Notes: generated by a model not told the origin, from the sequence alone. Counted from the first letter of the stretch, positions 14,325 to 28,200 are shown. The stretch is DNA of 64,000 nucleotides from Gyrodactylus bullatarudis (GCA_012064415.1 SSNU01000310.1:124001-188000), one strand, 5' to 3'. Program-made: numbers and translations.

Positions 14325-17300
14325 ATGCATAGTTCAACTATATATCCGAGCTCCCTAATGGACTCTGCATCCCTGTTGAATCCTTCAGTCATCTATCAGC
14401 AGAATAATACAGGATCAAATAATTCGAATAGTAACGACAATCTGGCTGCAGCCATGGGTGTCCTCCAGTGTCAATCTTCAGGCTCAAACGCATACGATGA
14501 TTGTAGGTTGAATTGGTATTAATAAATTTCATTATTTTTCAGTTCGATCATGGATAGCTCAACAACAACAGATCCAACAGCAAAACCAATCCTCAAATAT
14601 AGATGTTTCAAATGTATCAAATTTAATCAGTCAATCCTCAGTTATGTCTTCACACATTCTCGATCCGGTGATTGATTTTCCCCAAATAAATCACCAATCA
14701 TCCTTCCTAACCAACGATACTCAAGCATCAAAGTGAGTTCTCTTCCCAAAGATTTGAATGGTTTCTTCTGGGCTGGGGAGACGCGTGCGCTCACTGAGCT
14801 CATGTCCAATTAAGTTTAATATAAATCAGCTTGTTGCCATGTTCCCAATTAGATTATTGAGAGTGGATAAATCCACTTGTCTATAGTTAGGCATGTAGTA
14901 GTGAAAAGGAAGAATATTATTAAATCACGCAAAATCATATTAAAAGTTTCTTCCCCCCACCCTCTTCAACAATAAACGAATGCAGCTATTCAAGTAATAA
15001 TGGTAGCAATCAGAGGATTTTACGCACCGATGTTAACCTAGCCAGATTCGAGAAGCAGCCTCCATCTAATCTGAGAAAGAGTAATTTCTTCAACTTTGTC
15101 CTCGCTCTGTACGACCAGAATCGTCATCCAATCGAAATTGAAAGAGCCATGTTTGTTGACTTTATTGAAAAGGACAGAGTGAGTCCTTGTATTTCAGTGT
15201 CATTTATTTGATTAAAAAAACTTTTTCATAGAGAAATGAAAGAGTGATAGAGAGGAGAGTTTTCTCTCGTTGTTTCGTCAATAGTTTTGTAATCCACAAG
15301 CACAGTCAAAGAGTAGATGATAGATTGAAAAAAAGTATTTCTGGCTAGCAGTTTGCGGGGAGAATTCCTCAGTTGGTTTTTTTTCAAATATTCTTCCCAA
15401 ATATAGGCGCAAATGGAATTAATATCAAATTACATGATTAAATAATAAAAAATATGAATATTCATATTTACTCATGTGAATGGCATCAACAATGGACAAG
15501 GGGAGAGAGAGAGAGTAGGGAAAAGATATTGTTAGTTGAGTCCTGTTGACTATGCTAGACTTTACAAGAGAATTAACAATTCTAGCTCCGAGGCAATTTT
15601 TACCCGTCCCATTACTCAAAAGTTTTGTTCCATTGTCTTTAAATGTTCCTCCATATTACAGAGCATAGAGAAAGAGTAGTTTTTTGCGAGCTCAGCTTGA
15701 AACGAAATATTTGGAGGGAAAAATGAAAAGCATTACAATTTCTCTACAATGAGAATTGTAACTAAAAATATTAATGTAAAATGATAATAAAAGTGAGGAG
15801 AAATGAATTCATTAACCATGACGGAAATAAAAGAGTGAGAAGATGCATATATATATATATCTGTGTGTACAGAATGTGTGAGTTTAGAGACTTTAACTCC
15901 CTCTTCTCATTGACTCTTATGAATAATTGAGTAATCTTTATTTAAGATGGATGGATGGTAGTAGTAGCAGTAAGATAACTAAATATACATTCAACAAGAC
16001 TGTGTCTTATCTTTAATCATGAAATTAACTCATCAGTCAGCGGGTGTACGAAATACAACGCACACTTGACTGGATACTTTTCAAATGTGAAAATACAAAA
16101 CCATGAATTATACATGATACTTTCAAGATTAACTTTATTGATGGGAAAGGATGCAATTATCATAATAATCTATCTTTATTCAGATCTTTAACGATCAAGA
16201 TGGCGGAATGAGCGAAAAGACCAACAATGGCATACACTATCGAGTGAAACTGGTCTTTTCAAATGGTACGTTCAAAATTTCTGATAAATTCCATTGGGAA
16301 TTAATTTATTCTCTGCTTGAATGAAAGATTTATCAAGAGAATGGTCTGTTAATTACTTGTCTTTCTTGACTATTTCTCTCTAACGAGTATCTTTTGAGGG
16401 ATAAAATATCCTTAACCTATACTGTACTGAATATCTTTCAATATTAGAGGGAATGAGTACAATACTGTTATTACTTTCCCTTTTTAGTCTTGGATTTAGA
16501 GCTTTGCACACATAATGTAAATATTTTTTGAGATAATCTATTTGCAAAACACACTACTCTAGGGTAAGAGTAAATCTTCGTTTTATTTCTGGTACAATTG
16601 TCATTATTTTCCATGTATTAAAAGTATAAGTATATGTATGAGTATATACTATATATGGTTAAAGAGGATGAATTGAAAATAAAATAATAATAACAATAAT
16701 GCCTGGAATTCCTTTTTCAGAGAGGAAAAAAAAAGAAGATTATCCAAGTATATACAGATGCAGTTTTAGTTTTTACATTTACAGAGGAGGAAAAATGGAA
16801 AGTCTTAAAATTGAAAATATGATGTACTTAAATGATTATAACCATGAGGAGTATTAGTAGTAGTATCATGTAAATAGAAGCTAGAATAAAATGATTGAGT
16901 ATTCATTCATTCATTCATTCGACTGGTGCATTTCTCAAACACATAAAAATGTAGATTATTATTTGAGAAGAGAGAGCCACGTGCTCATAATCAATTTGAG
17001 AACGATGTCTTTCTTTGGGTGAAAAAATAAACATGCCTAATCAACTTGTCAAATAATATTGCAAATGAACAGCATTTGTATTCCTCAAGGGCATCATTAC
17101 GATTGACTGGGAATTATATTGTACAAGAGAACACGAGGCATTGAGATAATTCTCTGTAATAAAAGTTTTTATTCAAGTTTCCATTTTAGTCCGAGGTGTA
17201 ACCTACATTGTAATATAGAAAGGATTTCGAGTCTATTTCTTCCCACAGACAGAGATTGAGAGAGGAAAAGAGAAATCATATTTTAAGCATGAATAAGAAG

Positions 17301-20300
17301 ATGAATACCATACTGTTTTAATGTAATAAGATTGGATTTGTTTATTATTTAGGAATGGAGAAGAATCAAGATTTATTTGTTCTCTTGGTTGATTCTGCAA
17401 CTAAACAACCGATTGTTTACGAGGGACAGGATAAGAATCCGGAAATGTGTCGTGTCCTCCTCACACACGAAGTAATGTGCAGTCGATGTTGTGATAAGAA
17501 AAGCTGTGGTAATCGTAACGAAACTCCATCTGATCCCGTAGTAATCGACAGGTGAGTTTTAATTCTCCAAAACAAAATCTTACGTGTCATTTTCATTCTG
17601 CGAGTTGGTGTTTATTTATTACTTGTAGGAATAATTAGAATTATCATTATCGTATACACTGTATAATAATATATCACTGATCAACGGATTACTTTTATTA
17701 AATTATTAAACACAGTCTCTCCAGATGTTTCACACAAGACTCTCATAACTTGTGTTAGGTGACGATGATGAGACATGCTTGGTGATATCAAGTTCCTTTC
17801 CCTACATCTACGTGACTAAATCCCATAAAACACGGGATTGGCAACACACACATTGCACATGGAACATTTTTTTATTACAAATTACAATAATTATTACAAT
17901 TGTATTTTTATAATAACACACCATACTCTACGCAGGGGTAAAACTAGAAAATTTGAAAACCAATTTTAAAATGACTTATTTTACAAAAATAAAGAAAAGT
18001 TGAAAAAACGTTCCAACTGATTGGTTTTATGGTATCCCAGTTTTCTCAAGCTAATAATACCAACTCTTGTTTTTGTCTCTTTCCCAATAAAGTGAACAAA
18101 ACAGACTATTAATAAAAGTGTGAAATAAAAAGGAATAGTGGATTGTTGAGTCATTTGTAAAAGAGAAAAACTCCATTTGGATGAAGTACAATTTAGTATC
18201 ACTATTATTTCAGGCATTTGATTACTTTGGTAGTAGTAATGATGAGGATTATTCATGAGGTAAGAAAGTCATAAAATTAATTTATTTTCTTTCCAGGTAC
18301 TTTCTGAAATTCTTCATGAAATGCAATCAAAATTGTCTAAAGAATGCTGGGAATCCGAGGGATATGAGGAGGTTTCAAGTTGCCATTTCAACAATGCCAA
18401 CAATAGAGGGGAATTTATTGGCCATATCAGAGAATATGTTTGTACATAATAACTCAAAGCATGGCCGAAGAGTTCGTCGTGACGGCATTGAAACAACCGA
18501 GAGCAGTAAGTTATTTGAGAAAAAACCCATATTTCAATCCAAAGTAATGAGTAGAATCAGGAAAGAAACAGCAAAGACATTTTCACTCTTTGAGTAGACT
18601 CAAAGAATCCAATAACATTTGTGCTTAAACTCGATTTTATTCTCTACCTATCTATCTAGTACTGAGTGAATGTTTAAATTAGATTTGAATTTTCACTTTC
18701 TCTCTCTCTCTCTCTACTTCTATGTAATAAACAATCTACTCAATAAATACTCGATAATAACAACAAAGGGAATTGAGAAAAAGGCAACAAATGATACACT
18801 GACATATACAGAATAATTATAGCAATATAGCCACTATAATCACATATGCTACTCATTTTTCATGGGTAATTGAGTTTGTGTCTCCTTCTTACATCACCCG
18901 TTGGACATTTCAACTTGGTTTGATAGAGGAATCCTTAAACTGTCCTATTCATCTTTATTATTGCTTCAGTTTCCATTAGCCCACATATAAAAGAGAGTCA
19001 TGACCTGTCATAATAGAAAGGGAAGAATTCCTTGTGGAAACTTTCTCTCATTTCTTAAAAAATGACACATTGTATAATATTTAAAATAATGTTTCTATTT
19101 TTCCTTGTTTTTTTTTTCTTTCTCTCTAACTGAGTTGAAATGGATAAATTAGCATGCGAGTATGGAGAAAAGGTATTGCGCAGTTTCTTTGATCTGTCCT
19201 CCTCCTTACCGAGGATAAAACAGCAAATCTCTCTAATGTATTCTAATAACTTTTTCACAATGAATTTAAAACGCAAGAAATATTCATTAAATTTTACAAA
19301 TTGAGCAAATGCCAAACCAGATGGTCGAAATGAAAATTTCATCTTCTGAGAAAACAAATCTACACATACAAACTAGAGACTGAATTTAGCCTTCTTAGAA
19401 GATGATGTAATACATAGTAGCCATCAAAAATTCTACGTACACGTACACATACGTAGATGAATAGAGAGAGAGAGAGACAGAAAAGGAATACATTTTCATC
19501 TGCTCCTCAAAATCCAACTCAACCAACCACCACCCCAACCCAGAACTCTCTCACACTACACACCACTAGTAAAGTCTGTGTAATAGAAATTCATCCTCTT
19601 GACTGTTTAGAGTGCAATAAAAATGAAAAAAAGATAAAATTAATAGGAATATAGAGAAAGAGAGAGAGAGATAGGAGAACACGCCTAGTAGGATTCTCTT
19701 GTGTTCTCATTCCACTCGATTTACTTTTGCAAATTAATTGCCTTGCACAATGTTTGCATCTACATTTGTACTAGATTTCTGGGGTTATTTCATTCTTGGT
19801 TTTTCATGTGGACTTATTATAACACAATAAATAGACCTCTCAAATTCATTCTCTTTTGAAGCTTTTTTCTCAGACTAAATAATTCTCTCGAGAATTAGAT
19901 GCATTGTGAAAAATCTTTAATTTCTTAATTGAGAGAAATAGGGGGAAGAAGAAAGCTCAAGTTGAAGGAAAATAACTCACTTTTTTCAGTATGTCCTTCG
20001 ATAGTTCCTGTAATCAAGGCAGTTTGTCCAAACGAAGGTTGGACTAGTGGTGGAAGTGCTGTTATAATAATCGGAGAAAACTTCTTTCATGGCCTTCAGG
20101 TAGCTTTCGGTTCTGTGACTGCTTATGCTGAAGTGTTAACACCACATGCTCTTAGAGTTATGACACCTCCAAGGTCTGTTCCAGGGATTGTTGAAGTTAC
20201 CTTGTTCTACAAGTCCAAGGCTTTTTGCAAATCGGCACCTGGAAGATTTGCATTTATCTGTAAGTTATTGGGTAAAGATAAAACCACTTTCAAGATTATG

Positions 20301-21724
20301 GTTTTTAATCAATTTTAGCATTATCTGAGCCTACAATTGAGTATGGATTCCAGAGACTTTCAAAGATTATACCAAGACACCCAGGGGATCCTGATCGACT
20401 ACCTAAAGAAATTATACTGAAGCGAGCTGCAGATTTGGCTGAAGCTCTCTACTCTATGCCTATTTCAAAGCTGAACTCAAGTTCAATGCAGCAATCTCAG
20501 CAAGCAGAAAATTGTGATCAAATGAAACTCTCAAACACGCAAGAGATCAATGCTCAGATTCGTATGAAACAAAGTCCCATTGATAGCAGCACTGATGAAT
20601 TTAATGGTTTCAACTCCTTACAAATTGAGAATTACCAAAATAGTCTATTGAATAATGATAGCAGGAGTACTGATGTTGTTGAAAGTCGACTAGAAAAAAG
20701 AAAGCACAAGCGAGTCTCAACCGAATCGTTCGAGTCTGTTATGAAAATGGCAAAATTCTCAAGCAACTCAATGCAAGGAGCCTATCTTGAGGCCTTGAAT
20801 ACTAATAATAATGTCACCAAGAAAGAGAAAGATGCCTCTCAAGGTGAGTTGGTGTGAACTTGTCGTTAACCTGCTTTTAAGCTATGATTTAGTTTTTTTT
20901 ATTAAAAACAAATTATAAATTTTTTAATTCAGATAACAAATCTAACAGTATGGAGCTAATGATGGATGGAATATTTCAAAAGTCAAGTCTTACAGAAGTT
21001 GCAATGAGAGCTGCAGCTGCGGTGGTAGCTTCATGCTCAAACAAGGTAAGTGAATCTGTTGAGATAATAGAGGATCCCTATAGATCAGAGAATTATAATT
21101 TATTAATATGTAATTAACCAATGAAAATTTTAGACATACAACTCAAATCAACAAGGACAAGATGGCAATATTAACGAGAAAAGTAACTCTGATAACGAAA
21201 TAAACTCTGGGTCCTCCACATCATCTGCTAATTCATCAACGTCTAATCTTTTGAACCAGAATCAAAACCAGACGTCAGGTCTTCCAAATGAAAGTCAAAT
21301 GAATTTGTACCCTACTGCAGCTGACAGCTATTTCAACAACAATCAGGAGACAGCCGAAAGATCAAAAAATTTAGATAATAATAACGAGATATATCGAATT
21401 GGCTCAAAATCTGTGATAACCACAGATCACAACTGGGATCATGATTGTTATAAGAATTCTGTAAGAATCATCATCTAAATACTTACAAGTAGATCCTAGT
21501 TAATATTCTTTTTTATTCAGAAGTTAATTCAGAATGGCAATAACATGGCCAACTTTAGACCTTCCGCTTCAAGTTCTCAACGGACAAACATGACTCAGGA
21601 GGAAAATTCTTCAAACTATTTAGTAGATTGTAACGACAATGGTCTCCGTTTCTATGGGAATGAGAATTCAAATTTTTCCCAGCAATCCAATCAGAACTGG
21701 AATACATTTCAATTGATGCGCTAG
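14325..21724 (+). CDS. EBF/COE (Collier/knot) family transcription factor
   Basis: Nuclear transcription factor of the Collier/Olf/EBF family, which controls neural and mesodermal differentiation in animals. Exons: 14325-14501, 14543-14732, 14986-15178, 16184-16265, 17353-17551, 18297-18505, 19990-20259, 20319-20843, 20933-21045, 21134-21460, 21521-21724. The DNA-binding domain starts at [20 protein letters not shown] and contains the family zinc knuckle H-x3-C-x2-C-x5-C ([14 protein letters not shown]). It is followed by an IPT/TIG domain ([20 protein letters not shown]) and an atypical helix-loop-helix ([20 protein letters not shown]). The C-terminal third is Asn/Ser/Gln-rich, as expected for the transactivation region. 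The N-terminus is also Asn/Gln-rich. Introns are long (up to about 1.5 kb), unlike the neighbouring housekeeping genes. The last exon ends TFQLMR and a polyadenylation signal lies at 21861. Confidence 0.96.
15179..16183. other. long EBF intron after exon 3
   Basis: About 1 kb with no coding potential. It contains AG/GA runs near 15506, an AT run near 15848 and TGGA/TAG short repeats near 15950. Other long EBF introns (16266-17352, 17552-18296, 18506-19989) are similar AT-rich spacer. Confidence 0.6.
16901..16920. repeat. (ATTC)5 microsatellite in an EBF intron
   Basis: Five perfect ATTC units. Other short tracts: (AG)n near 19463, CA-rich near 7250, a run of 11 C at 51261-51271 and a run of 9 C at 57787-57795. 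Confidence 0.85.
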
Positions 21725-22263
21725 ACATTGGTGATGTTCATTCCCTTTCAAGAGTTCTAGACAAAAGGAGAAAAGAGGATATAATGCAAACCAGAATACA
21801 ATTCATGGAAATTGAATCTGTGAAAGAATCATCTATATACAAATATATATTAAATATTTCAATAAAAACGACTTTTATTCATGATTTTTCTTGAAATTAA
21901 AAAGAGAGAAATAACTTTTATCATAGAAAGAATAAAATTAAAATAACAATAATATTAATATGTAGTGTGTATAACACAAAAAAGAGTCTCTTATTTTTTC
22001 TGGGGAGATCATTTGGTTTATCTTTTCATTGGTCGATTGTATATTGTAAATATATCTTGGAGCCGGTGGTTGTGAGAATGTTTTTACTTACATTGTACAA
22101 TATCCATATCATACAATTGATATGAATCATAAGATAGTCAATATCAAAGTCAATAATAACATTGCATAAGAACAAATCGGGAAAAACATTCAATCATCAT
22201 ATTTACATTGATTATCATTAAGAAAATATATTTGGCGCTTTTATATCTTTGCGGCGCAGTTAG

Positions 22264-25200
22264 TTAATTTTGAATGAAAGAGCCATGTAATCTTAAATAT
22301 TGAATGACTAACGATGGTCCAGCATTGACAATTTCAATGGGAATCTTTGTGAGAGGACAATTTTCAATCGACATCAAGTGAAGAGAGGAACAATTGGCCA
22401 ACTCAACTGGTAATTCGTGCAGATTCCAATTGTCATTTAGATATAAATTGTCAAGATTTGATAAGTTGCCTATCTCTGGTGGGATTGATTGGAGTTCATT
22501 CTCTCCAGCAGCCAAATAAACTAAATTTGTTAAATTTCCTATTGTTCGAGGCAACTGAACAAGACTATTGGATTGTACGATGAGCCTTTGGAGTTCAGTT
22601 AAATTTCCTAACATTAAAAGATTATAATTGCAAAAAGTTGGTTGAAAAGTTGCTATGAATTCTACAGAAAATCACAATTCATTCATCATGAACCCAGATA
22701 TCTGGATAATGGTAATCTGAAAGAACCCTATGCTGCTGAGATACAAAATGTGTCCAAAATAGTTATCATAAATGATAAGTTCGCTAGCTGAAGATGATTC
22801 TCATCTTGGTAGATTAGCGCGTTATAAAGTCGTTCAAAGTGATGACCATATCTTAAGAAGAAAAATCCCGGGGCTTATATTTCAAATTTTTCTACTTAGT
22901 ACGAATCATAAGACTTCTTGGGTATGTAGTACACATTTGAGAAAGTATTTATTCCTAGGATAAACTGAATATAAATTACTGTAATATATATTTTATAATT
23001 TTGAACCAAGCAGTTCTTCAGGGAGCTGTTCGGCATAGATTGACTATAACGTTGTTCGCTTGCTGCCTGACTAGGGTTTAAGTATCTTAAGTATTTTGAA
23101 AAATCTCACGCCAGAAGAAGTCCTAACTTTTTTTATGTCATTGCCACTACGAGTTACCAAGCTTCTCAGCCGTTTTCCCAATACTTTCAAGATTGACAAG
23201 AATAACCCTGGATATATTAAATGCATGAAATGCAACTCATCCTTCAAGGCTTCAAAAAAGGATCATATATTCAAGCATATCTCGACCCAGAAACATCAAA
23301 TGTTCCAAGAAATTACCCAAATTGATTCTCATTTTCCTGGAGACAAAAACAAGATTATTAGTAAAGGATTCTTAAAAGCTGGAATTCCTCTGAATAAGCT
23401 TGAGAACCCATCTATTGTTGAAATGTTTAAAAACTTAAATATCAATTCTTTTACAAGTGTGGCAGCTAGAAATTATTTGGATGAATTCTACATGGAAGAA
23501 ATCAAAACTGTCAAGAGCTTCGTTGAAGATAAATCAGTTTTTATCATGATCGACGAAAGCAGAATTAATGATCGTCCAATATGCTGCATAATTATCGGAT
23601 CTATTGAAGAACCAACTAAATTCTATGTCTGCAATTGTATAGAAGTCAAAACTAAATTGGATTATCTGTTTATCTGCGATAGCATTTGTAGAACCCTTGA
23701 GGAATTTGAAGTCTCTGCGGAAAACTTCTTGCTTCTACTTTCGGATGCTGCCACATATATGACGAAGGCTAAAGGATTTTTGAACACAAAATATCCTAAT
23801 CTATTTCACGTTATTTGTTTCTCTCATTTATTGCATAATTGTGCCATGATCATCAAGGAGAGCTGTCCTAACGTTGATCGACTTATTTCTTCAGTAAAAG
23901 CTTCATTTGTCAAGAATAAGTCATGAAGAGACAAATTCGAGATCATAGGTGCACCTCCAACACCAGTAGTTACTCGTTGGGGAACTTGGTTGGAGGCAGT
24001 GGACTATTATACGACTAATCTTCCAGAAATCCGGAATGTTTTTGAGACTGAAAGTGGTGAAGGAATAATCTTGACCAATGGGAAGGAAATACTCAGCGAT
24101 GAAAGACTTTCTAGAGATCTTGCTACTATCCAAAATTCCTATCATTCATTAAAAGAATTATTTAAGGCCATAGAGGATCCGAATAAGACCCTGAGAGAAG
24201 TTTATCCGTTAATCAAGAATCTCAACTTTGGCGAGGATCCCTACAAGATTAAAGAGTATATCGATGAAAGGCTCTCTAAAAATGACGCTGCTGATATCTT
24301 CAATATGACAAGAGATGAAATTTTCCCACGAAATTACAATTTACTGCTCAATATGAATCCAACATCAGCCGAAGTAGAAAGATGATTTTCTAAAATGAAA
24401 TATTTCTATCAAAAAAATAAGATTTTAAAGAAGAGAACTTTAAAAAATACTTTATATTATATGCAAATAGGCCTTGAATAAATTTGCTATTTTTTGGCTA
24501 AAAAAAATTTATTTTTGCTATATTTTTGCTAAAAATGCTGAAATTTTTGCTAATTTTTTTGAGAATTCTGCTATTTTACTTACTGCCCTAATTATTATAT
24601 TATCAGAGTTATTACTCCAATAATTTTGATTACTATAACAATCACTGTAATTTTTATAATCCTTATTTTTTAAGAAATACTACACCTTTTTCTTTTTATA
24701 CAGATAGACCAATACAAGCCAGAATACAACATAGTCAGGCAGCAAGCGAACAATGTAATATAAATTTAAAATTGGCAGGGATTGCTCTGCTGATTGATAA
24801 TAAAATTATTTATCCTACTCTTGGTCTATGTAATTTATTTCCCTCTGCCCACTTAAGTACGAGTTAGCAATTCAGTACGAGTTAGCTACAACATATAGTC
24901 TTTTTATAAGAAAGATAAATTATCATTGATAACTCTTACCAATTTCAGGGGGTAAAACTTCAAGATTATTCTCCTCAAGGTCCAATATGACCAACTTCTT
25001 GAGACCCTGAATGGACGATGGTATACGCTATAAATAGAAATTTTAATGTTACTGTATTTGACAAAATATACAAAATGGTATTTTCACTGACCTTTAGTTT
25101 ATTATTGCTGAGAATTAGGACCTCCAGGTTAACTAAATGCTCAATGTCATCGGGTAATTTAGTCAAATGGTTGGTGCCCAGGTTGAGGTCGACCAGACTA

Positions 25201-28200
25201 GTCCAGGTACCAACATCTAAAAAATATTATTGTCTAGAACTATTCAAGAATATTCATCATTGGTTAATTTATACCAAGAATTTTATAAGAGAAATATATA
25301 TTTCGCCAGGTCTTATCAATCTCTAATCCTGAATAAATAGTTAATGAAAAATAGTAAAATCCATTTACAAAACTTCCAATTGATGAAAAACCAAAAAACT
25401 TCTCCATTCTTGATTTGTTTAAGTTACAACAAATTTGTCCGAAAAGTTACAAATCAGGTTTAATCATCGGTATAATCAAGAGAACCAAGAGAATAGTCAG
25501 TGAGGAAGAGGTACTAAATGAGATAAACCGAATAAAAGAAAGACTGAAGGAAAATGGATATCCAGATAACTTCGTTCGAAAATACATTGAGAAGGCTTTA
25601 GAAGAAGAAGCTAACCAACAAGAGACTCAAAATGAACAGAGTGAATCGAATATCCAAATTCATGTCAGACTAACATTCAAGGGAGATGGACATAGCCATG
25701 ACTTAAGAAGAAAGCTGAACACACTTGTAAATGAAAATTATAATGGCATACAATTGAAGGTTGTATTCAAAACAACAAGTTTGATCAAATTTCAACTTAA
25801 AGATAGGCTAGAACCAAAAGAACAATCAAATCTCATTTACTGCTTCGAAGCTACCTGTGGTGCTAAATACATTGGACGGACCAAAAGAAGACTTGCGATT
25901 AGAATACACGAGCATCTCAATAAGAATAGTTCTTCAATCAAAAAACATTTGGATAGATGTGGTTGTGAGGCAAATGAAGAAAATTTCAAAATTTTATTTA
26001 AATGCCCAAACGACAATCTAACAGAACTTAAAATAAGAGAAAAGTTCTTCATAATGGGAGAGGACCCTAACCTATGTATCCAAAAGAACCATCTTCATGA
26101 CTTGCAGTTACCTTGGCCCAATTGATTTTTAATTTTTCTTCTCTATACTTAAACAAATCAAGAATGGAGAAGTTTTTTGGTTTTTCATCAATTGGAAGTT
26201 TTGTAAATGGATTTTACTATTTTTCATTAACTATTTATTCATTAAAAAACTTTGTAAATATTATTTAATCAAACCAGGATTAGAGATTGATAAGACCTGG
26301 CGAAATATATATTTCTCTTATAAAATTCTTTTTATAAATTAACCAATGATGAATATCTCCATGGGTCATTCGGACGTATATGTAAGTATACGTGAATATT
26401 TAACTAATAATATTCAAGAATAGGACCACAGGTTTGTATATTTTACTTATTTCGAATTACAACTCAGCTACTTTTGAAACGTAAGAATGCTCCATCAGAA
26501 ACTAATTCGGTTCAAGAAATATAGAAAGTTTTCAGGGGGTGTACTTTTAATATTGAAGAAAAAAACTGAAAAAAATTTTTTTATATTATTATTGTTATTT
26601 TCCAAATCTCGATTTGGTGAAAAAATCCCATTTTTTCGAACTTAGATCAAAGTTTCTAAGGATCAAAATTAGACAAGAAATTTGTATATCACCGTCACCA
26701 CTTTTTCGAGGGATTTTGAATTATCGAAATTTCATTGATTTTCAATTAGTGAAAATGATCAAAAAACGAAATTCTGTTTCCAAAATGATAATGAGGTTAT
26801 GCATACGAACAGAATTATCAATTAGCTTTATAATAATAAATATACAATACAATGTATATCATTATTAATTGCATAAAATTCCTCATTGGTAATTTGGTAT
26901 ATAGAGAGATAAATTTTTCCTCAATCTCTAATTCTGGTTGGAGTAATAAATGATAAAAAGGAATAGTAGTTCTCAAAAATAAGATGATAAATAAGAAAAC
27001 TATCCCTCATTAACTTTGATCTCGATAGAAACCTAGAAAAATACCCAGAGGATAGCCTTATTTGATCTTTTCAATTATTAGTATTAGAAATTAGTGGATT
27101 AATAATTTCTTTTGCAGTGAATTACCAGGTGGTAGGGCGGTTATTTGGTTATCATTGAGGGTGAGAGTGGTTAAATGCTGGGCCCTGGAGAAGATTCCAA
27201 ATGGTATTTTGCTGATTTCATTGTGTTCCATGTTTACAGTCTGGAAAAGTAAGAGTACACTGAGAATAAAAAACAAAAAATATCAATTCTATTTCTACTG
27301 GAAAAAATAGACTGACATTCCATTTATAGAAATAGATAGAAAAAAAGGTGCCTGGATTTTATTCGATAAATACTCTCTTTCCAAGTCTATCTCTCTTCAC
27401 TCACTCATTACTATGAGTGTACGTGTGTAGTCGTCTCTCTTTCTTTCTCTCTCTCATTCTTTTTCTGTAAATCAATGTGTGACGTAAATGTATATTCGTA
27501 GGGGATTGGTTGAAACAAAATGATCTATCCCCCAATAAATAATGGATGGTCAAGTATACATATTCTAAATCTTTATGATCTATTATGTGTGAGGATGTGT
27601 GCATATCGAGTAGATGTTATACAGCATAACGAGATACAGATAGAGCAGAGAAAAAAACGAGACATAGAAAATGATATGATCAAGTCTGTAGGTATGATAT
27701 ATGCGATGCAATGTTTCCTGCAAAAAGACATGTTGTTGCTGATGCCAATATAATGTGATAATATATAATTTAACTTTTTGTATGCTTGCAATGTTATTAT
27801 TCTTATAATACAGTAGTAGTAGTAGAATAGGTACTTGTGTAATAGGAATAGCACATATAATTAGATAAAAAGTTTATGCTAAAAAGGGAGGGTTATGGGA
27901 TCGTTGAAAAAAAAATCCAGTAACCAAAAAATCGATCATTTTTGAATATAAATCAAAATCTAATTAATAATAATGATAAACTTCATACCTGGACATTGAG
28001 AAATTGAGTTGGTCCCCCAGTGGGGAAAGTAGTAAAGGAATTTCGCGACAAGATTATGTTGGTCAATTTGAGATGAGATAAAAGTCCTTCCTGTAATTTC
28101 AATATAGGGATTAATTCAAAAAATAATTGATTAGTTGATTAAATTTCAAGTAAACCACTAACAGATAACTGGTAAATATTGTTTCCTTCTATATTTAATG

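Larger units (their letters stand above)
23052..24753 (+). mobile_element. degenerate hAT-type transposon in a SHOC2 intron
   Basis: Remnant of a cut-and-paste DNA transposon, inserted antisense to SHOC2. One reading frame runs from about 23096 to 24480. It starts with a BED-like zinc finger ([19 protein letters not shown] with H-x5-H), then a transposase core with [14 protein letters not shown], the hAT landmark TRWGTW, and the C-terminal dimerisation signature SAEVER. Two in-frame TGA codons (23924 and 24383) break it and there is no ATG at its head. TAGGG-like termini occur near 23073 and, in reverse, near 24585, with TAAGTA just inside each. A 21-bp perfect inverted repeat lies outside them. 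No target-site duplication was found. Non-functional as read. Confidence 0.75.
25241..26422 (+). mobile_element. truncated Penelope-like element (GIY-YIG part) between long inverted repeats
   Basis: A 1.2 kb insertion in a SHOC2 intron. It is bounded by a 12-bp direct repeat, TATTCAAGAATA, at 25241-25252 and 26411-26422, which is a plausible target-site duplication. Inside it, arms of 175 bp (25250-25424) and 210 bp (26147-26356) are near-identical inverted copies; the right arm has about 33 extra bases. Between them lies one open frame coding a GIY-YIG endonuclease of the Penelope-like retroelement type. No reverse transcriptase is present, so this is a 5'-truncated copy. The right arm is the natural 3' flank of the frame and the left arm is its inverted duplicate, an arrangement known for Penelope-like elements. 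A short palindrome (ACGTATA ... TATACGT) lies at about 26375-26394, between the right arm and the outer direct repeat. Confidence 0.75.

Noticed and set aside
22772..22963. Open frame upstream of the hAT relic
   Set aside because: Short, no recognisable domain, inside a SHOC2 intron; possibly old transposon debris but not supportable.
25250..26356. Hammerhead ribozyme in the Penelope-like arms
   Set aside because: Penelope-like elements often carry one, and TTGATAAG and CGAAA words occur, but the required CUGAUGA core with matching stems could not be found.
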